A stretch of DNA of 64,000 bases, taken from NCBI RefSeq assembly GCF_000013745.1, contig NC_007925.1, positions 1,550,001 to 1,614,000 on the forward strand, read 5' to 3'. Below, one piece after another: positions 50,236 through 58,423 of this stretch. The first letter of the stretch is position 1. Every line of letters begins with the position of its first letter. Origin of the DNA: Rhodopseudomonas_A palustris_F (lineage in GTDB: Bacteria; Pseudomonadota; Alphaproteobacteria; Rhizobiales; Xanthobacteraceae). A program made the translations under genes and the position numbers. The notes under the pieces are model-generated. The model was given only the letters and a program-made list of their open reading frames with translations, made no database searches and was not told the origin of the DNA.

Positions 50236-50901
50236 ATGAATAGACCCGGTGGCGCGATGTGGACGTTTGGTTTTGGGGCTCGGCGGCTGGCTGCGGTCGT
50301 CGCCGCGGTGGCGGTGCTGGTCGGCTCCGCCATGGCGGCCGGCGCGGCGGAGCCCACCGCGGCGGGGCTGTGGCAACGCAGCGAGGACGGCAAGCCGGTG
50401 GTTTGGCTGTTGATGCTGGACCGCGGCAACGGGATGTATGAGGGCGTGGTGGCCAAGACCTTCCCGAAGCCCGGCGTCGACCCCAACGCGGTCTGCGACG
50501 AATGCGAGGACGACCGCAAGAACGCGCCGGTGCTCGGCATCTCGCTGATCCGCGACATGAAGCGCAAGGGGCTGGAATATCTCGGCGGCAACATCCTCGA
50601 CCCGCGCAACGGCGACATCTGGAAGGCGCAGCTCAAGGTCAGCCCGGACGGCCAGGCGCTGACGCTGCGCGGCTATCTGATGACGCCGATGCTCGGCAAG
50701 GACGAAACCTGGCAGCGGCTGCCGGACACCGCCTTGGCGCAGCTCGATCCGGCGATCGTCGCCAAATTCCTGCCGGCCCAGGCGGCGCAGGCCACGCCGG
50801 CGGCGACCACCGCGGCGGCCGGCGCGGCTGGTGCGGCCGGCGCGGCCAAGCCATCGGTGGCGCCGAAGGCCAAGACGACTCCGGCGCCCGCGGCGAAGTA
50901 G
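50236..50901 (+). CDS. exported DUF2147-family protein
   Basis: 221 residues. The signal peptide has the hydrophobic core LAAVVAAVAVLVGSAMAAGA and a likely cleavage after AGA-AEP. The mature domain runs GLWQRSEDGKPVVWLLMLDR, CDECEDDRKNAPVLGISLIR, YLGGNILDPRNGDIWKAQLK and LRGYLMTPMLGKDETWQRL: the DUF2147 pattern of a beta-barrel-like domain with G..L.DP..G..Y. A disordered Ala/Pro tail follows. ATGs at 50236 and 50257 are both possible. The function is unknown; in other bacteria DUF2147 proteins are periplasmic. Confidence 0.85.
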   Translation: MNRPGGAMWTFGFGARRLAAVVAAVAVLVGSAMAAGAAEPTAAGLWQRSEDGKPVVWLLMLDRGNGMYEGVVAKTFPKPGVDPNAVCDECEDDRKNAPVLGISLIRDMKRKGLEYLGGNILDPRNGDIWKAQLKVSPDGQALTLRGYLMTPMLGKDETWQRLPDTALAQLDPAIVAKFLPAQAAQATPAATTAAAGAAGAAGAAKPSVAPKAKTTPAPAAK

Positions 50902-51017
50902 CAGGCGGCCGGCACCGCGCGATCGGAACACCGCGACCGAAGTTTCGGGATCAGGCGCTTGAGCATTTTCGGTGGGATTGAATCGTCCGAACAAGATTGA
51001 ATCATCCAACCAAAATG

Positions 51018-51134
51018 TCGTCATTCCGGATTGCGAGTTCGGAGAACGAGCAAGTCCGGAATCCATACTCCCGGCGGTGATTATGGATTCCGGGCTCGCT
51101 CGCAGCTGACGCTGCTCGCGCCCCGGAATGACGG
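51018..51134. repeat. family C repeat, copy 3
   Basis: GTCGTCATTCCGGATTGCG at the left and GCGCCCCGGAATGACGGCG at the right. It shares the AGAACGAGCAAGTCCGGA and GGATTCCGGGCTCGCTCGC internal blocks with 46331-46444. The preceding TTTTCGGTGGGATTGAATCG tract (50965-51000) also recurs in similar form before the earlier copy. Confidence 0.78.
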
Positions 51135-51174
51135 CGTGGGAAGCTTGCAGCGCATTGATCGACGTCGAAATGCT

Positions 51175-52098
51175 CTACCCCGCGACCACGCAGTTGCGGC
51201 CGGAGTGTTTCGCCGCGTACAGCGCGCAATCGACCCGCCGCATGAAGGCGTCGCGCGACTCCGCGGTTGCCAGCGTCGCCACGCCGAAGCTCGCGGTCAC
51301 CGGCTGCGACGCCGGCGGGATCGGCACCGCCGCCAGCGCGGTGCGGATCCGTTCGGCCGTCAGCATCGCCTGCTGCAGCCCGGTGTGCGGCATCAGCACC
51401 ACGAACTCCTCGCCGCCGATCCGCGCGGCGATCTCGGTGGCGCGGATCTGCGCGCGCAGCAGCGCGGCGAACGCCGCCAGCACCTTGTCGCCGGCGTCGT
51501 GGCCATAGCTGTCGTTGATGGCCTTGAAGTGATCGAGATCCACCATCAGCGCGCTGAGCGGCTCGGCGGTGCGCGCGAAGCGTTTGATCTCGGTGCTGAG
51601 TTCCTGCTCGAAGCGGCGGTGATTGCCGAGGCCGGTGAGCGAATCGGTCAGCGTCAAGGCGACGATCTCGGCCTCGCGCTGCTGCAGCTTGATGTTGCTC
51701 TGCGCCAGTTCGAACTGCGCGTCGGCGTAGTCGCGGTTGAGCTCGATCATCTTGGCATTGAGCCGCTCCAGCTCGTCGATGTCGTATTCGGCGAGCACCT
51801 GCAGCTGCCCGCCGCGGCGCCAGACCCGGCCGTGCAGCGTGCGGGTGGCGGCCATCGGATCGCCCATGGTCAAAAGCCCGCGGTGGATCTCGTCATCGGC
51901 GGCGGGCGCCAGCCGCAGCAGCGCGGCGAAGCTCGGCTGCACGAAAGCCCGCGCCGCCGGCGCGCCGATCAGCTGTTGCGCGGGCAGCCGGGCGATGCGC
52001 AGGAAGCCGGCATTGGCTTCGATCAGCGTGCCGTCGCAGGCCAGCGTCGCCGCCACCACCGCGGACAGCGGTCTCAGTTCGGGCGCGATCCACGACAC
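51175..52098 (-). CDS. PAS-like/GGDEF diguanylate cyclase
   Basis: 307 residues, cytosolic. Residues 1-105 look like a degenerate PAS domain (LACDGTLIEANAGFLRIARL). A helical linker (about 110-145; IELNRDYADAQFELAQSNIK) leads to a GGDEF domain with TDSLTGLGNHRRFE, VDLDHFKAINDSYGH and the active-site signature RIGGEEFVVLM. GGEEF is a fully active variant, so this should synthesise c-di-GMP. The start is GTG 52096-52098, supported by AAGGA about seven bases upstream. The gene begins 25 bases inside the end of the cobalamin-binding gene, so the two are translationally coupled and probably functionally linked. Confidence 0.9.
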   Translation of the reverse strand: MSWIAPELRPLSAVVAATLACDGTLIEANAGFLRIARLPAQQLIGAPAARAFVQPSFAALLRLAPAADDEIHRGLLTMGDPMAATRTLHGRVWRRGGQLQVLAEYDIDELERLNAKMIELNRDYADAQFELAQSNIKLQQREAEIVALTLTDSLTGLGNHRRFEQELSTEIKRFARTAEPLSALMVDLDHFKAINDSYGHDAGDKVLAAFAALLRAQIRATEIAARIGGEEFVVLMPHTGLQQAMLTAERIRTALAAVPIPPASQPVTASFGVATLATAESRDAFMRRVDCALYAAKHSGRNCVVAG

Positions 52099-53168
52099 CG
52101 GTTGTCCTTTTCATTCAGCAGGCGCTCCGCCTCCGCGACCGCCGCCTGGGCGTCGGCGGCGCAACCATCGGCCCCGACCATGCGCGCCAGCCAGCCGAAA
52201 TGATTGATCGCCAGCCCGCCGATCAGCACCGGCGGCCGGGCGGCTCCGAAACGCTGATTCATTCGTACGATAGCATCCTTGACCGCGGCCAGCTGCTGGG
52301 CAAACGACACCGCGAGCCCGACGATATGCGGACACCACGCCTCGATCTGCTGCACCAAAGACGGCGTCGGCACGTCGGCGCCGAGATACTGCACCTCCCA
52401 GCCGGCGAGCTGGAACGAGTCCGCAACCATGCGCAGCCCGACGCTGTGCTGATTGCCGGCGACGCCGGCCAGCAGCACGCGCTTGCCGTTCGACGCCGGC
52501 GGCTTGGCGCGCAGCAGCGCCATGGTCATGATCGCATGCACGATCGCGGTGGCGAGGTGTTCCTGCGCGACGCTGACCTCGTTGGCCTGCCAGCCCTCGC
52601 CGATGCCGTACAGCGCCGGCTGGATCACCTCGAGTTCGACTTCGGTCAAGCTGCGGCCTTGGTCGAGGCAGCGGGTGACGACGGCGAGCGCGGCGCGCTG
52701 ATCGCCGCCGAGCAGCGCGGCCTGGAATTCCGCGGCCTCCGCGGTCCGCTGCGGCGGCGTCGGAGGATCGGCGCGGCCGGCCTCGGCGACGAATTCGTCG
52801 CGGGCGGCCAGCAGCGCGGCATGGACGACGTCGCCGTCGGCGCCCGCCATGCGCGCGGCAAAATACTCCGCCAGCCAGCGCAGCGATTGCTCGAGGCTGT
52901 GCGGCGGCACGTTGCGCGCGGCGAGGACGCTGTCGAGCCAGCGCAGATATTCCGTCATCGGCGCCAACGCGCCGAACTGCAGCGCCGACTTCAGGAACTC
53001 CAGGTGATGGATCAGATATTCGCGGCACTCGTCCTGGCGCTGGAATTGCTCGGGCAGACGGCGCCAGCTCGGGAAGAACCGTTCGGTGACGGAACTGGCG
53101 GCGTCGAATTGCAGGGTTTCGAACTGGCGCAGCGCGGCCGGACTCAGCGTCTTCAGTAAAGCGCTCAT
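52074..53168 (-). CDS. CarH-like cobalamin-binding sensor protein without DNA-binding domain
   Basis: 364 residues. A novel helical N-terminal region (1-135) comes first. A B12-binding cap domain (about 145-225) carries W193-x9-E203-H204, the Wx9EH motif of light-sensing adenosylcobalamin proteins such as CarH. A Rossmann B12 domain (228-345) carries GNQHSVG, with H241 as the probable lower axial ligand, in the place of the usual E/DxHxxG. VQYLGADVPT, VGLAVSF and LIGGLAIN are the standard Rossmann strands. No MerR helix-turn-helix or methyltransferase domain is present. GAGGAG precedes the ATG at 53166-53168. Coupled to the downstream GGDEF gene, it could sense light or cobalamin and control c-di-GMP. 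Confidence 0.87.
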   Translation of the reverse strand: MSALLKTLSPAALRQFETLQFDAASSVTERFFPSWRRLPEQFQRQDECREYLIHHLEFLKSALQFGALAPMTEYLRWLDSVLAARNVPPHSLEQSLRWLAEYFAARMAGADGDVVHAALLAARDEFVAEAGRADPPTPPQRTAEAAEFQAALLGGDQRAALAVVTRCLDQGRSLTEVELEVIQPALYGIGEGWQANEVSVAQEHLATAIVHAIMTMALLRAKPPASNGKRVLLAGVAGNQHSVGLRMVADSFQLAGWEVQYLGADVPTPSLVQQIEAWCPHIVGLAVSFAQQLAAVKDAIVRMNQRFGAARPPVLIGGLAINHFGWLARMVGADGCAADAQAAVAEAERLLNEKDNRCRGSRPN

Positions 53169-53285
53169 GTTCGCTCCTCGAGTCCGGTCGTCCCAACAAC
53201 GAATGGCCGGTGTCGCCTTGCGGCTCCGGCTGGCGCCCTCGAATTGTCTCGTGCGTTCCTGCTGTCCTGGCGCGGTCGGCTCTGC

Positions 53286-53408
53286 TTATCCGTCCTGCGC
53301 GTCAAGCGCGAACTCCGCCGCAGCGCCATTCCGCGTAGCGTGAGCAACGCGCGCGGCCGGCCGACGGAGATCAGCGCGCGCGTAGTAATAACCCTGGCCG
53401 GTTAACAT
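53286..53408 (-). pseudogene. vestige of an EAL-domain gene (C-terminal tail only)
   Basis: A 40-codon minus-strand frame reads MLTGQGYYYARADLRRPAAR and onward to a stop at 53286-53288. GQGYYYAR(A/P) is the very characteristic last strand of EAL domains; the intact protein at 47276 has NVQGYYFSRPIPAEAL. Upstream of it, no further EAL sequence can be followed past about 53430. The fragment probably marks a deleted phosphodiesterase gene beside the cobalamin sensor/cyclase pair. Confidence 0.45.
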
Positions 53409-53478
53409 AGTTTGGGCGAGGCGCTTAAGATTATAGCCGCGGCGCGGGCCGCGAACTGCGCCGCGGCTGCAACTCGCC

Positions 53479-55476
53479 TCAGCGGTCGGAACGCTGCGCG
53501 GGGTCGGGCGGCGGCAGCGGCTCCTGGATCACCTCGGCGGGATCGGCGGCGTCGAGATGCAGCACCGAGGCCGCGGCCGGCAGCGCGGCGTCGGCCATCG
53601 CGGCGTGGCCTTCGGCGCTGGGATGCACCGCGCCGCCATAGACCGCCGAGACGATGCCCCAGGTGGCGTCGTGAACGTCGGCCGGCTGGATCGCCGCCGG
53701 CAGCCCTTGCGGATAGGTCATCGCCGAAAAATAGCTGTCGTTGGCGTCGCGGATCCAGCGCGCGCGCGGCAGATAGGGGCGATAATTGCTGGCGCCGGCG
53801 CCGCACAGCATCGGCTGGCTGGCCGCCGACACGATGTCCGGATCGAAGCTGTCGCCGGTCGGCGAGAAACAGGCGCGGTCGAACTCCGGATCGCTCGAAG
53901 CGCGGGCGCAAAAGCCGTGATTGCCGAACGCCGCCTGATGCGCGTCGACGAAGGTCATGCGGTCGGCGGCGGGGTCGCGGCACAACACGCCGCCGCGGCA
54001 CAGCGCCAGATTCTTCAGCTGCGGCAGGAATTCCTGCTGCACGAAGCCGGCGACGCCGGCGAGCCGCGCCGGATCGGCGTTGAACGACGGATGGATGTCG
54101 AAGCCGGCGCGGCCGCCCGGGCAGGGCGCGTCGTTGTTCAGCGCCGGATTGGCGTAGGAGGTGTAGAGCACGCGCGATAGATCGCCGCCGAGCAGCGGCT
54201 TCAACGCCTCGCGCAGCTTGGCGAAGGATTGCGGCAGCTCGCGCGCCAACGCGGCGCGGGATTCGTCCACCGAGCCGATCACCCCGGAGCGGCGAAACAG
54301 CGTGCGCTCGGTGGAATTGTCGACGATCACGTCGGCGACCAGGCCGGAGAAGTTGATGTCGTTGGCGCCGATCGACAGCAGCAGCAGATCGAGATGGCGG
54401 CCGGGCTGCCGCTTCTTCGCAGCGGCCAGCGCCTCGCGCAATTCGGCGAGCTGGGCGTTGACGTTGGTCTGGCAGCTGGCGCCGGATTTGCCCGGCAGGC
54501 ATTCGCGGGCGCGCTGCGAGCCGAACAGCCCGTCGGCGATGGTGGCGCCGGTGCAGGCCAACGGCAGATAGGTCACCGCGACGTGTGGGTAGCGCGCGGC
54601 GAGCCCGAGCGCGGTGCGGGTCTGGTAGGAATACAGCGAGCGGTGGCAGGCGGCATTGAGCCACAGCGCGCTCTGGCGCTGCCACACCTGCAGGGTTTCC
54701 GGCGCCTCGCAGGCCCGCCCGCCCTTGTAGCCGGCGCGGCTCGGCCGGTAGAACTGCCCCGGGCCGCCGATATAGGAGCGGAAGCAGAAGCCTTCGTCGG
54801 ACAGCGCGATCGGGCGGTCCGGATTGCCTTCGCCGGAGGCGATGGAGTCGCCGAGCCCGGCGATCAGGATGTCGCGCACCATGATCTCGCCGGTGACGCG
54901 CTGCGCGGCCTCGGCGCCGCTGGAGACCTCGACGTTGACCAGCGTGGGGCGGCCGTAGCGGGCGCGGAAATTGATCGGCTCGACGCAATCCAGCGTCGAG
55001 GTGCGCGGCGGGCCTTCGCCTTCGTCGAACGACCAGGCGCAGGTGGCGCCGACCGGGATCGCGCCGGTGAGCCGCACCGTGACCGGATGTTCGGTCGGCG
55101 TCAGATAGCTTTCCTTGACGTTGTCGCGGCTGCACGGCTCGCTGACCCGGCCGGCGAGGTCGATGCACAGCCGGTTGACGGTGTTGCGGGCCCAGCCGCG
55201 GCCGTCGCTTTGCAAGCCGAGCGCCTGCTCGGAGGCGAGCACGCTGCCGGCGCGCAGGGTTTCGACGTGGCTTGTGAAATCGCGCTCCTCGCGGAACAGC
55301 CGGAACCGGTTGCGCACCTCCCAGCTGATCTGCATCCCGCCATCGGTGGCCAGCGGCGCGGGCTGGGCGGCCAGCGGCGCGGGCTGGGCGGCCAGCGGTT
55401 CGGCGGCGGACAGCGCCAGCCCGATCAGGATCAGGCCGAGCTTGAGGGGGTGACGCAGCGCAAGAATTTCGGTCAT
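53479..55476 (-). CDS. exported SGNH/GDSL-type hydrolase
   Basis: 665 residues. The signal peptide (KLGLILIGLALSAAEPLAA) is followed by a tandem AAQPAPL duplication. A beta-rich domain (about 45-200) precedes the hydrolase domain, with block I IAGLGDSIASGEG (nucleophile Ser), the GAND block in LSIGANDINFSG, and the Asp/His pair in AVHPSAEGHAAM near the C-terminus. Many cysteines suggest disulfides. It is expected to act outside the inner membrane as an esterase or lipase, or as a polysaccharide deacetylase. The ATG at 55474-55476 begins the signal peptide. It is a single gene; no substrate can be inferred. Confidence 0.85.
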   Translation of the reverse strand: MTEILALRHPLKLGLILIGLALSAAEPLAAQPAPLAAQPAPLATDGGMQISWEVRNRFRLFREERDFTSHVETLRAGSVLASEQALGLQSDGRGWARNTVNRLCIDLAGRVSEPCSRDNVKESYLTPTEHPVTVRLTGAIPVGATCAWSFDEGEGPPRTSTLDCVEPINFRARYGRPTLVNVEVSSGAEAAQRVTGEIMVRDILIAGLGDSIASGEGNPDRPIALSDEGFCFRSYIGGPGQFYRPSRAGYKGGRACEAPETLQVWQRQSALWLNAACHRSLYSYQTRTALGLAARYPHVAVTYLPLACTGATIADGLFGSQRARECLPGKSGASCQTNVNAQLAELREALAAAKKRQPGRHLDLLLLSIGANDINFSGLVADVIVDNSTERTLFRRSGVIGSVDESRAALARELPQSFAKLREALKPLLGGDLSRVLYTSYANPALNNDAPCPGGRAGFDIHPSFNADPARLAGVAGFVQQEFLPQLKNLALCRGGVLCRDPAADRMTFVDAHQAAFGNHGFCARASSDPEFDRACFSPTGDSFDPDIVSAASQPMLCGAGASNYRPYLPRARWIRDANDSYFSAMTYPQGLPAAIQPADVHDATWGIVSAVYGGAVHPSAEGHAAMADAALPAAASVLHLDAADPAEVIQEPLPPPDPAQRSDR

Positions 55477-55542
55477 GGCGCGTTCAACGCCTCGGATGGG
55501 GCAAAAGTATGGGAATTGCGTCGCGCCGCGGCGGATCGTCGC

Positions 55543-56649
55543 TCAGCCCTTGGAGTGCCGCTTGGCCGGCTGCGCCGGCTTGGCCGGCGGCGGCAGCCGC
55601 TTCGGAATGCCGGGGCGCTGCGCGATCGCCGCCAGCGGCGGATGGCCGTGGCCGTTGACGCGGCGCGCCCGCCACGGCTCGACGACGTTGAGCCACAATT
55701 CGCGGGTGCCCATGATGGTGATCGAGATCCCGAACGGGATCACGAAATACAATAGCCGGAAGATCACCAGCGTGGCGACCAGCTCCTCGCGGGCGAATTG
55801 CGGCAGCGCCAGCAGCATCGCGGCGTCGAACACCCCGAGGCTGCCCGGCGCATGGCTGGCGAAGCCGAGCAGGGTGGCGAGGATGAACACCACCGCCAGC
55901 GAGACGAAATCGATCCCCGGCTGCGCCGGCATCAAAAGGTACATCGCCAGCGCGCAGAAGCCGAGATCGACCACGCCGATCAAGACTTGCAGCAGCGTCA
56001 GCCGCGCCGAGGGCAGCACCACCTTCCAGCCGTTCTGGCCGAGCTCGCGGCGGCGTTTGCCCATCGCGATCCAGGTCAGATAGCCGGCGATGCCGGCGAG
56101 GCAGCCGATGCCGATCAGCCGGTTGACCGATTCCGGCAACAGATCCATCGAACTCGCCGCCGCCGGATGCCAGGCCATGCCGATGCCGAGCACGAACAGG
56201 TTGCCGAGCCAGAACGTCAGCCCGGAGATGAAGCAGATCTTGGCGACGTCGATCGCGGTGAGGCCGTAGTCGGAATAGATCCGGAACCGGATCGCGCCGC
56301 CGGTGAACACCGTGGCGCCGATGTTGTGGCCGATCGTATAGGAGGTGAAGCCGGTCAGCGCGGCGATACGGTACGGGATGTGGCGCTTGCCGATGGTGCG
56401 CAGCGCGAAGAAATCATAAAACGTCAGCGTGCAGAACGCGCCGATCACGCACAACGCCGCGAGTGCGATCTGACCGGAGGATTTCTCGGTCAGCGCAACA
56501 AGAATGACGCCGCTATCGACGCCCTTCAGCGTCTTGACGAGCGAGTGGATCGCGAAACCGATGATGAGGATGCTTGCAACGATCCCGAGCCGCTTCCAGC
56601 CCACTCGCTCCTTGAAACCACGCCGCAGCGCGGTCAACACTCGATGCAT
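55543..56649 (-). CDS. lysylphosphatidylglycerol synthase-like membrane (flippase) domain protein
   Basis: 368 residues with about eight membrane spans, matching the UPF0104/LPG_synthase_TM family: the flippase half of MprF without the aminoacyl-transferase half. Typical blocks are LTFYDFFALRTIGKRHIPYR, GFTSYTIGHNIGATVFTGGA, IRFRIYSDYGLTAIDVAKIC and GFASHAPGSLGVFDAAMLLA. The ATG at 56647-56649 has GGAGGA immediately upstream. The C-terminus is a disordered Pro/Lys tail. It may translocate a lipid or glycolipid; the substrate is unknown. Confidence 0.87.
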   Translation of the reverse strand: MHRVLTALRRGFKERVGWKRLGIVASILIIGFAIHSLVKTLKGVDSGVILVALTEKSSGQIALAALCVIGAFCTLTFYDFFALRTIGKRHIPYRIAALTGFTSYTIGHNIGATVFTGGAIRFRIYSDYGLTAIDVAKICFISGLTFWLGNLFVLGIGMAWHPAAASSMDLLPESVNRLIGIGCLAGIAGYLTWIAMGKRRRELGQNGWKVVLPSARLTLLQVLIGVVDLGFCALAMYLLMPAQPGIDFVSLAVVFILATLLGFASHAPGSLGVFDAAMLLALPQFAREELVATLVIFRLLYFVIPFGISITIMGTRELWLNVVEPWRARRVNGHGHPPLAAIAQRPGIPKRLPPPAKPAQPAKRHSKG

Positions 56650-57048
56650 TCGTCCTCCGGGCGCGGCAACGCGTTGAACGCCGATCGAGGCGAAAACAGG
56701 CGAGCGGGTGCCAAACAACACATACGCGCAATTCCTTAAGGCAAAAACGGCTCGCTGCGCAATCGGCGACCGCAAACGCGTCGCCCCGTATCATCGCGGC
56801 CGAGCCACCAAATGCCCTTGATATAGCGCAAACCATATCGCCAATGCGACAACGCAACGCGTCGTTTCGTCGCCTCCAGCCATATAGGGCTTTCGCGCCG
56901 CAGTGCCAGTTCGCGCTGTTTTGACCCACCGGGTTTTCCGGCCGCAACGGAACGGAGCCCTAGCTGAAAGGTTAACACCGGTCTCCACAACGAACATCCA
57001 GCACGAACGCACAACAGCTGCGATGTTGCAACCATGAGGAACCGTCAG
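56650..57048. other. divergent intergenic region
   Basis: 399 bases between the leftward flippase-like gene and the rightward ferritin-like gene. No repeat family member and no clear operator. 56730-56880 is a little less GC-rich than the flanks and may hold promoters. Confidence 0.45.
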
Positions 57049-57555
57049 ATGGGACTTTTTACCAAAGACATCAAGACCATGGACGATCTGTTCATCCACC
57101 AGTTGCAGGACATCTATTACGCCGAGAAGCAGCTCGTGAAGGCGATCCCGAAAATGGCCGACAAGGCCACCGACGCGCAGTTGAAGCAGGGTTTCCTGAC
57201 CCATCTCGACGAGACCAAGGTGCACGTGCAGCGGCTGGAACAGGTGTTCCAGATGCACGGCGTCGCCGCCAAGGCGGTGGATTGTCCGGCGATCGACGGC
57301 ATCATCGAAGAGGCCGATGAAGTGGCCGGCGAGGTCGACGACAAGGCGGTGCTCGACGCCGCCCTGATCAACGCCGCGCAGGCCGTCGAACACTACGAAA
57401 TGACCCGCTATGGCAGCCTGGTGGCGTGGGCCAAGCAGCTCGGCCGCAACGATTGCGCCGCGGTGCTGCAGAAGACCCTGGACGAGGAAAAGGCCACCGA
57501 CAAGAAGCTGACCAGCTTGGCCGAGAGCCGGATCAACCTGCGCGCCGCCGGCTGA
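57049..57555 (+). CDS. ferritin-like DUF892 (YciE/YciF) protein
   Basis: 168-residue four-helix protein of the YciE/YciF family, related to ferritin and rubrerythrin and usually stress-induced. Sequence: MGLFTKDIKTMDDLFIHQLQ, then DIYYAEKQLVKAIPKMADKA, HLDETKVHVQRLEQVFQMHG and HYEMTRYGSLVAWAKQLG. The carboxylate and histidine residues in helices 1, 2 and 4 (E28, E50/H54, E120-type) can form a dimetal site. GAGGAA seven bases before the ATG at 57049 fixes the start. A strong terminator follows. Confidence 0.88.
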   Translation: MGLFTKDIKTMDDLFIHQLQDIYYAEKQLVKAIPKMADKATDAQLKQGFLTHLDETKVHVQRLEQVFQMHGVAAKAVDCPAIDGIIEEADEVAGEVDDKAVLDAALINAAQAVEHYEMTRYGSLVAWAKQLGRNDCAAVLQKTLDEEKATDKKLTSLAESRINLRAAG

Positions 57556-57584
57556 TCGAGAGCCGCAGCTTCGCAGCAGAGTTC

Positions 57585-57618
57585 ACGCCGCGTCGGGGCC
57601 ATCCCGGCGCGGCGTTTT
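57585..57618 (+). terminator. rho-independent terminator
   Basis: ACGCCGCGTCGGG pairs with CCCGGCGCGGCGT (13 pairs, one T-G) around a 5-base loop, then TTT. It is 30 bases after the ferritin-like gene stop and ahead of the convergent membrane-protein gene. Confidence 0.82.
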
Positions 57619-57644
57619 GCTGCGGGCCCCGGCGGTCATCCGCG

Positions 57645-58082
57645 TCACGCCTTGTTCAACGCGAAGTGCACGCCGCAGAACGCCATCACGACGCCGAGCC
57701 CCAAGGCGCCGAGGCCGGCGAGCACGCCGTTGATGGTTGGGATCGCATTGGGCGCCGAGGCGGCCTGTCCGGCGGCCGCCAGCACCAGCACGCCGACCGC
57801 GATCAGGAACTGGCGCATCCGCGGTGGAATGACGCCGGCCACCGCGCTGTGCATCAGCACCGCGGTGTAGTACCCGCCGGCAAACCCGGCGGTGGCGATC
57901 AGCCACCACGCCAGCGCGGCGCCGGCCGGCATCACGTCGCCCTGATCGGAGCGCCACAGCCCGGCGAGGTCGAGCCCGAAGCGTTGCCCGATCATGTGCA
58001 GCGCCAGCGCCAGCAGCACGCCGGAAATCAGCGCCGCGGCGAAGATCAGCCGGCGCGGAAAGTAAGCGGTCTTCTCAGCCAT
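57645..58082 (-). CDS. small integral membrane protein of unknown function
   Basis: 145 residues with about four spans: LIFAAALISGVLLALALHMI, ALAWWLIATAGFAGGYYTAV, FLIAVGVLVLAAAGQAASA and GALGLGVVMAFCGVHFAL. A short conserved-looking loop, MHSAVAGVIPPRMR, lies between spans. The ATG at 58080-58082 is chosen; upstream codons of the same frame run through a tandem repeat and are not family-like. No family recognised. Confidence 0.7.
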   Translation of the reverse strand: MAEKTAYFPRRLIFAAALISGVLLALALHMIGQRFGLDLAGLWRSDQGDVMPAGAALAWWLIATAGFAGGYYTAVLMHSAVAGVIPPRMRQFLIAVGVLVLAAAGQAASAPNAIPTINGVLAGLGALGLGVVMAFCGVHFALNKA

Positions 58083-58087
58083 GGCGT

Positions 58088-58140
58088 CTCGAACTTGAAC
58101 TCTCGGACCTGAACTCTCGGACTTGAACTCTAGGACTTGG
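58088..58140. repeat. 14-bp tandem repeat, about 4 copies, in a 5' leader
   Basis: Units CTCGAACTTGAACT, CTCGGACCTGAACT, CTCGGACTTGAACT and a shorter CTAGGACTTGGGT lie consecutively. They begin five bases upstream of the start codon of the small membrane-protein gene, occupying its leader. Copy-number change would alter leader length and the spacing of promoter and ribosome site. Confidence 0.8.
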
Positions 58141-58235
58141 GTCTCGCGCAGCCGGTGCCTCGCGGCAAGATGCGGGCTTGTCGGATGGTTGAGCTTGTAG
58201 GACAAAGCCGCAGTGCAGGCAAACCGGCGCCGGCC

Positions 58236-58389
58236 TGTGTCCCGGGCAAGGCGCCGCGCTTTGCGCGGCTGCGCAGACCGGGGACCGCTACGAACCCGGG
58301 ACCGTTACGACGAAGGCCGTGGTCCGTAACGGCCCCGGCTCTCGGCGCGCCACGTCGCAAGCGACGTAGTGCGCTCTCGTCCGGGGCAC
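58236..58389 (-). repeat. interspersed palindromic repeat, family A copy 3
   Basis: Reads TGTGTCCCGGGCAAGGCGC at the left and CTCTCGTCCGGGGCAC at the right, with GTAACGGCCCCGGCTCTCGG inside. Inverted with respect to copies 2 and 4. It ends directly upstream of the next gene, so it may supply part of that gene's 5' region. Confidence 0.75.
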
Positions 58390-58423
58390 AGTGATGGTCT
58401 GCTATTTGATCGAAGGAAACCCC

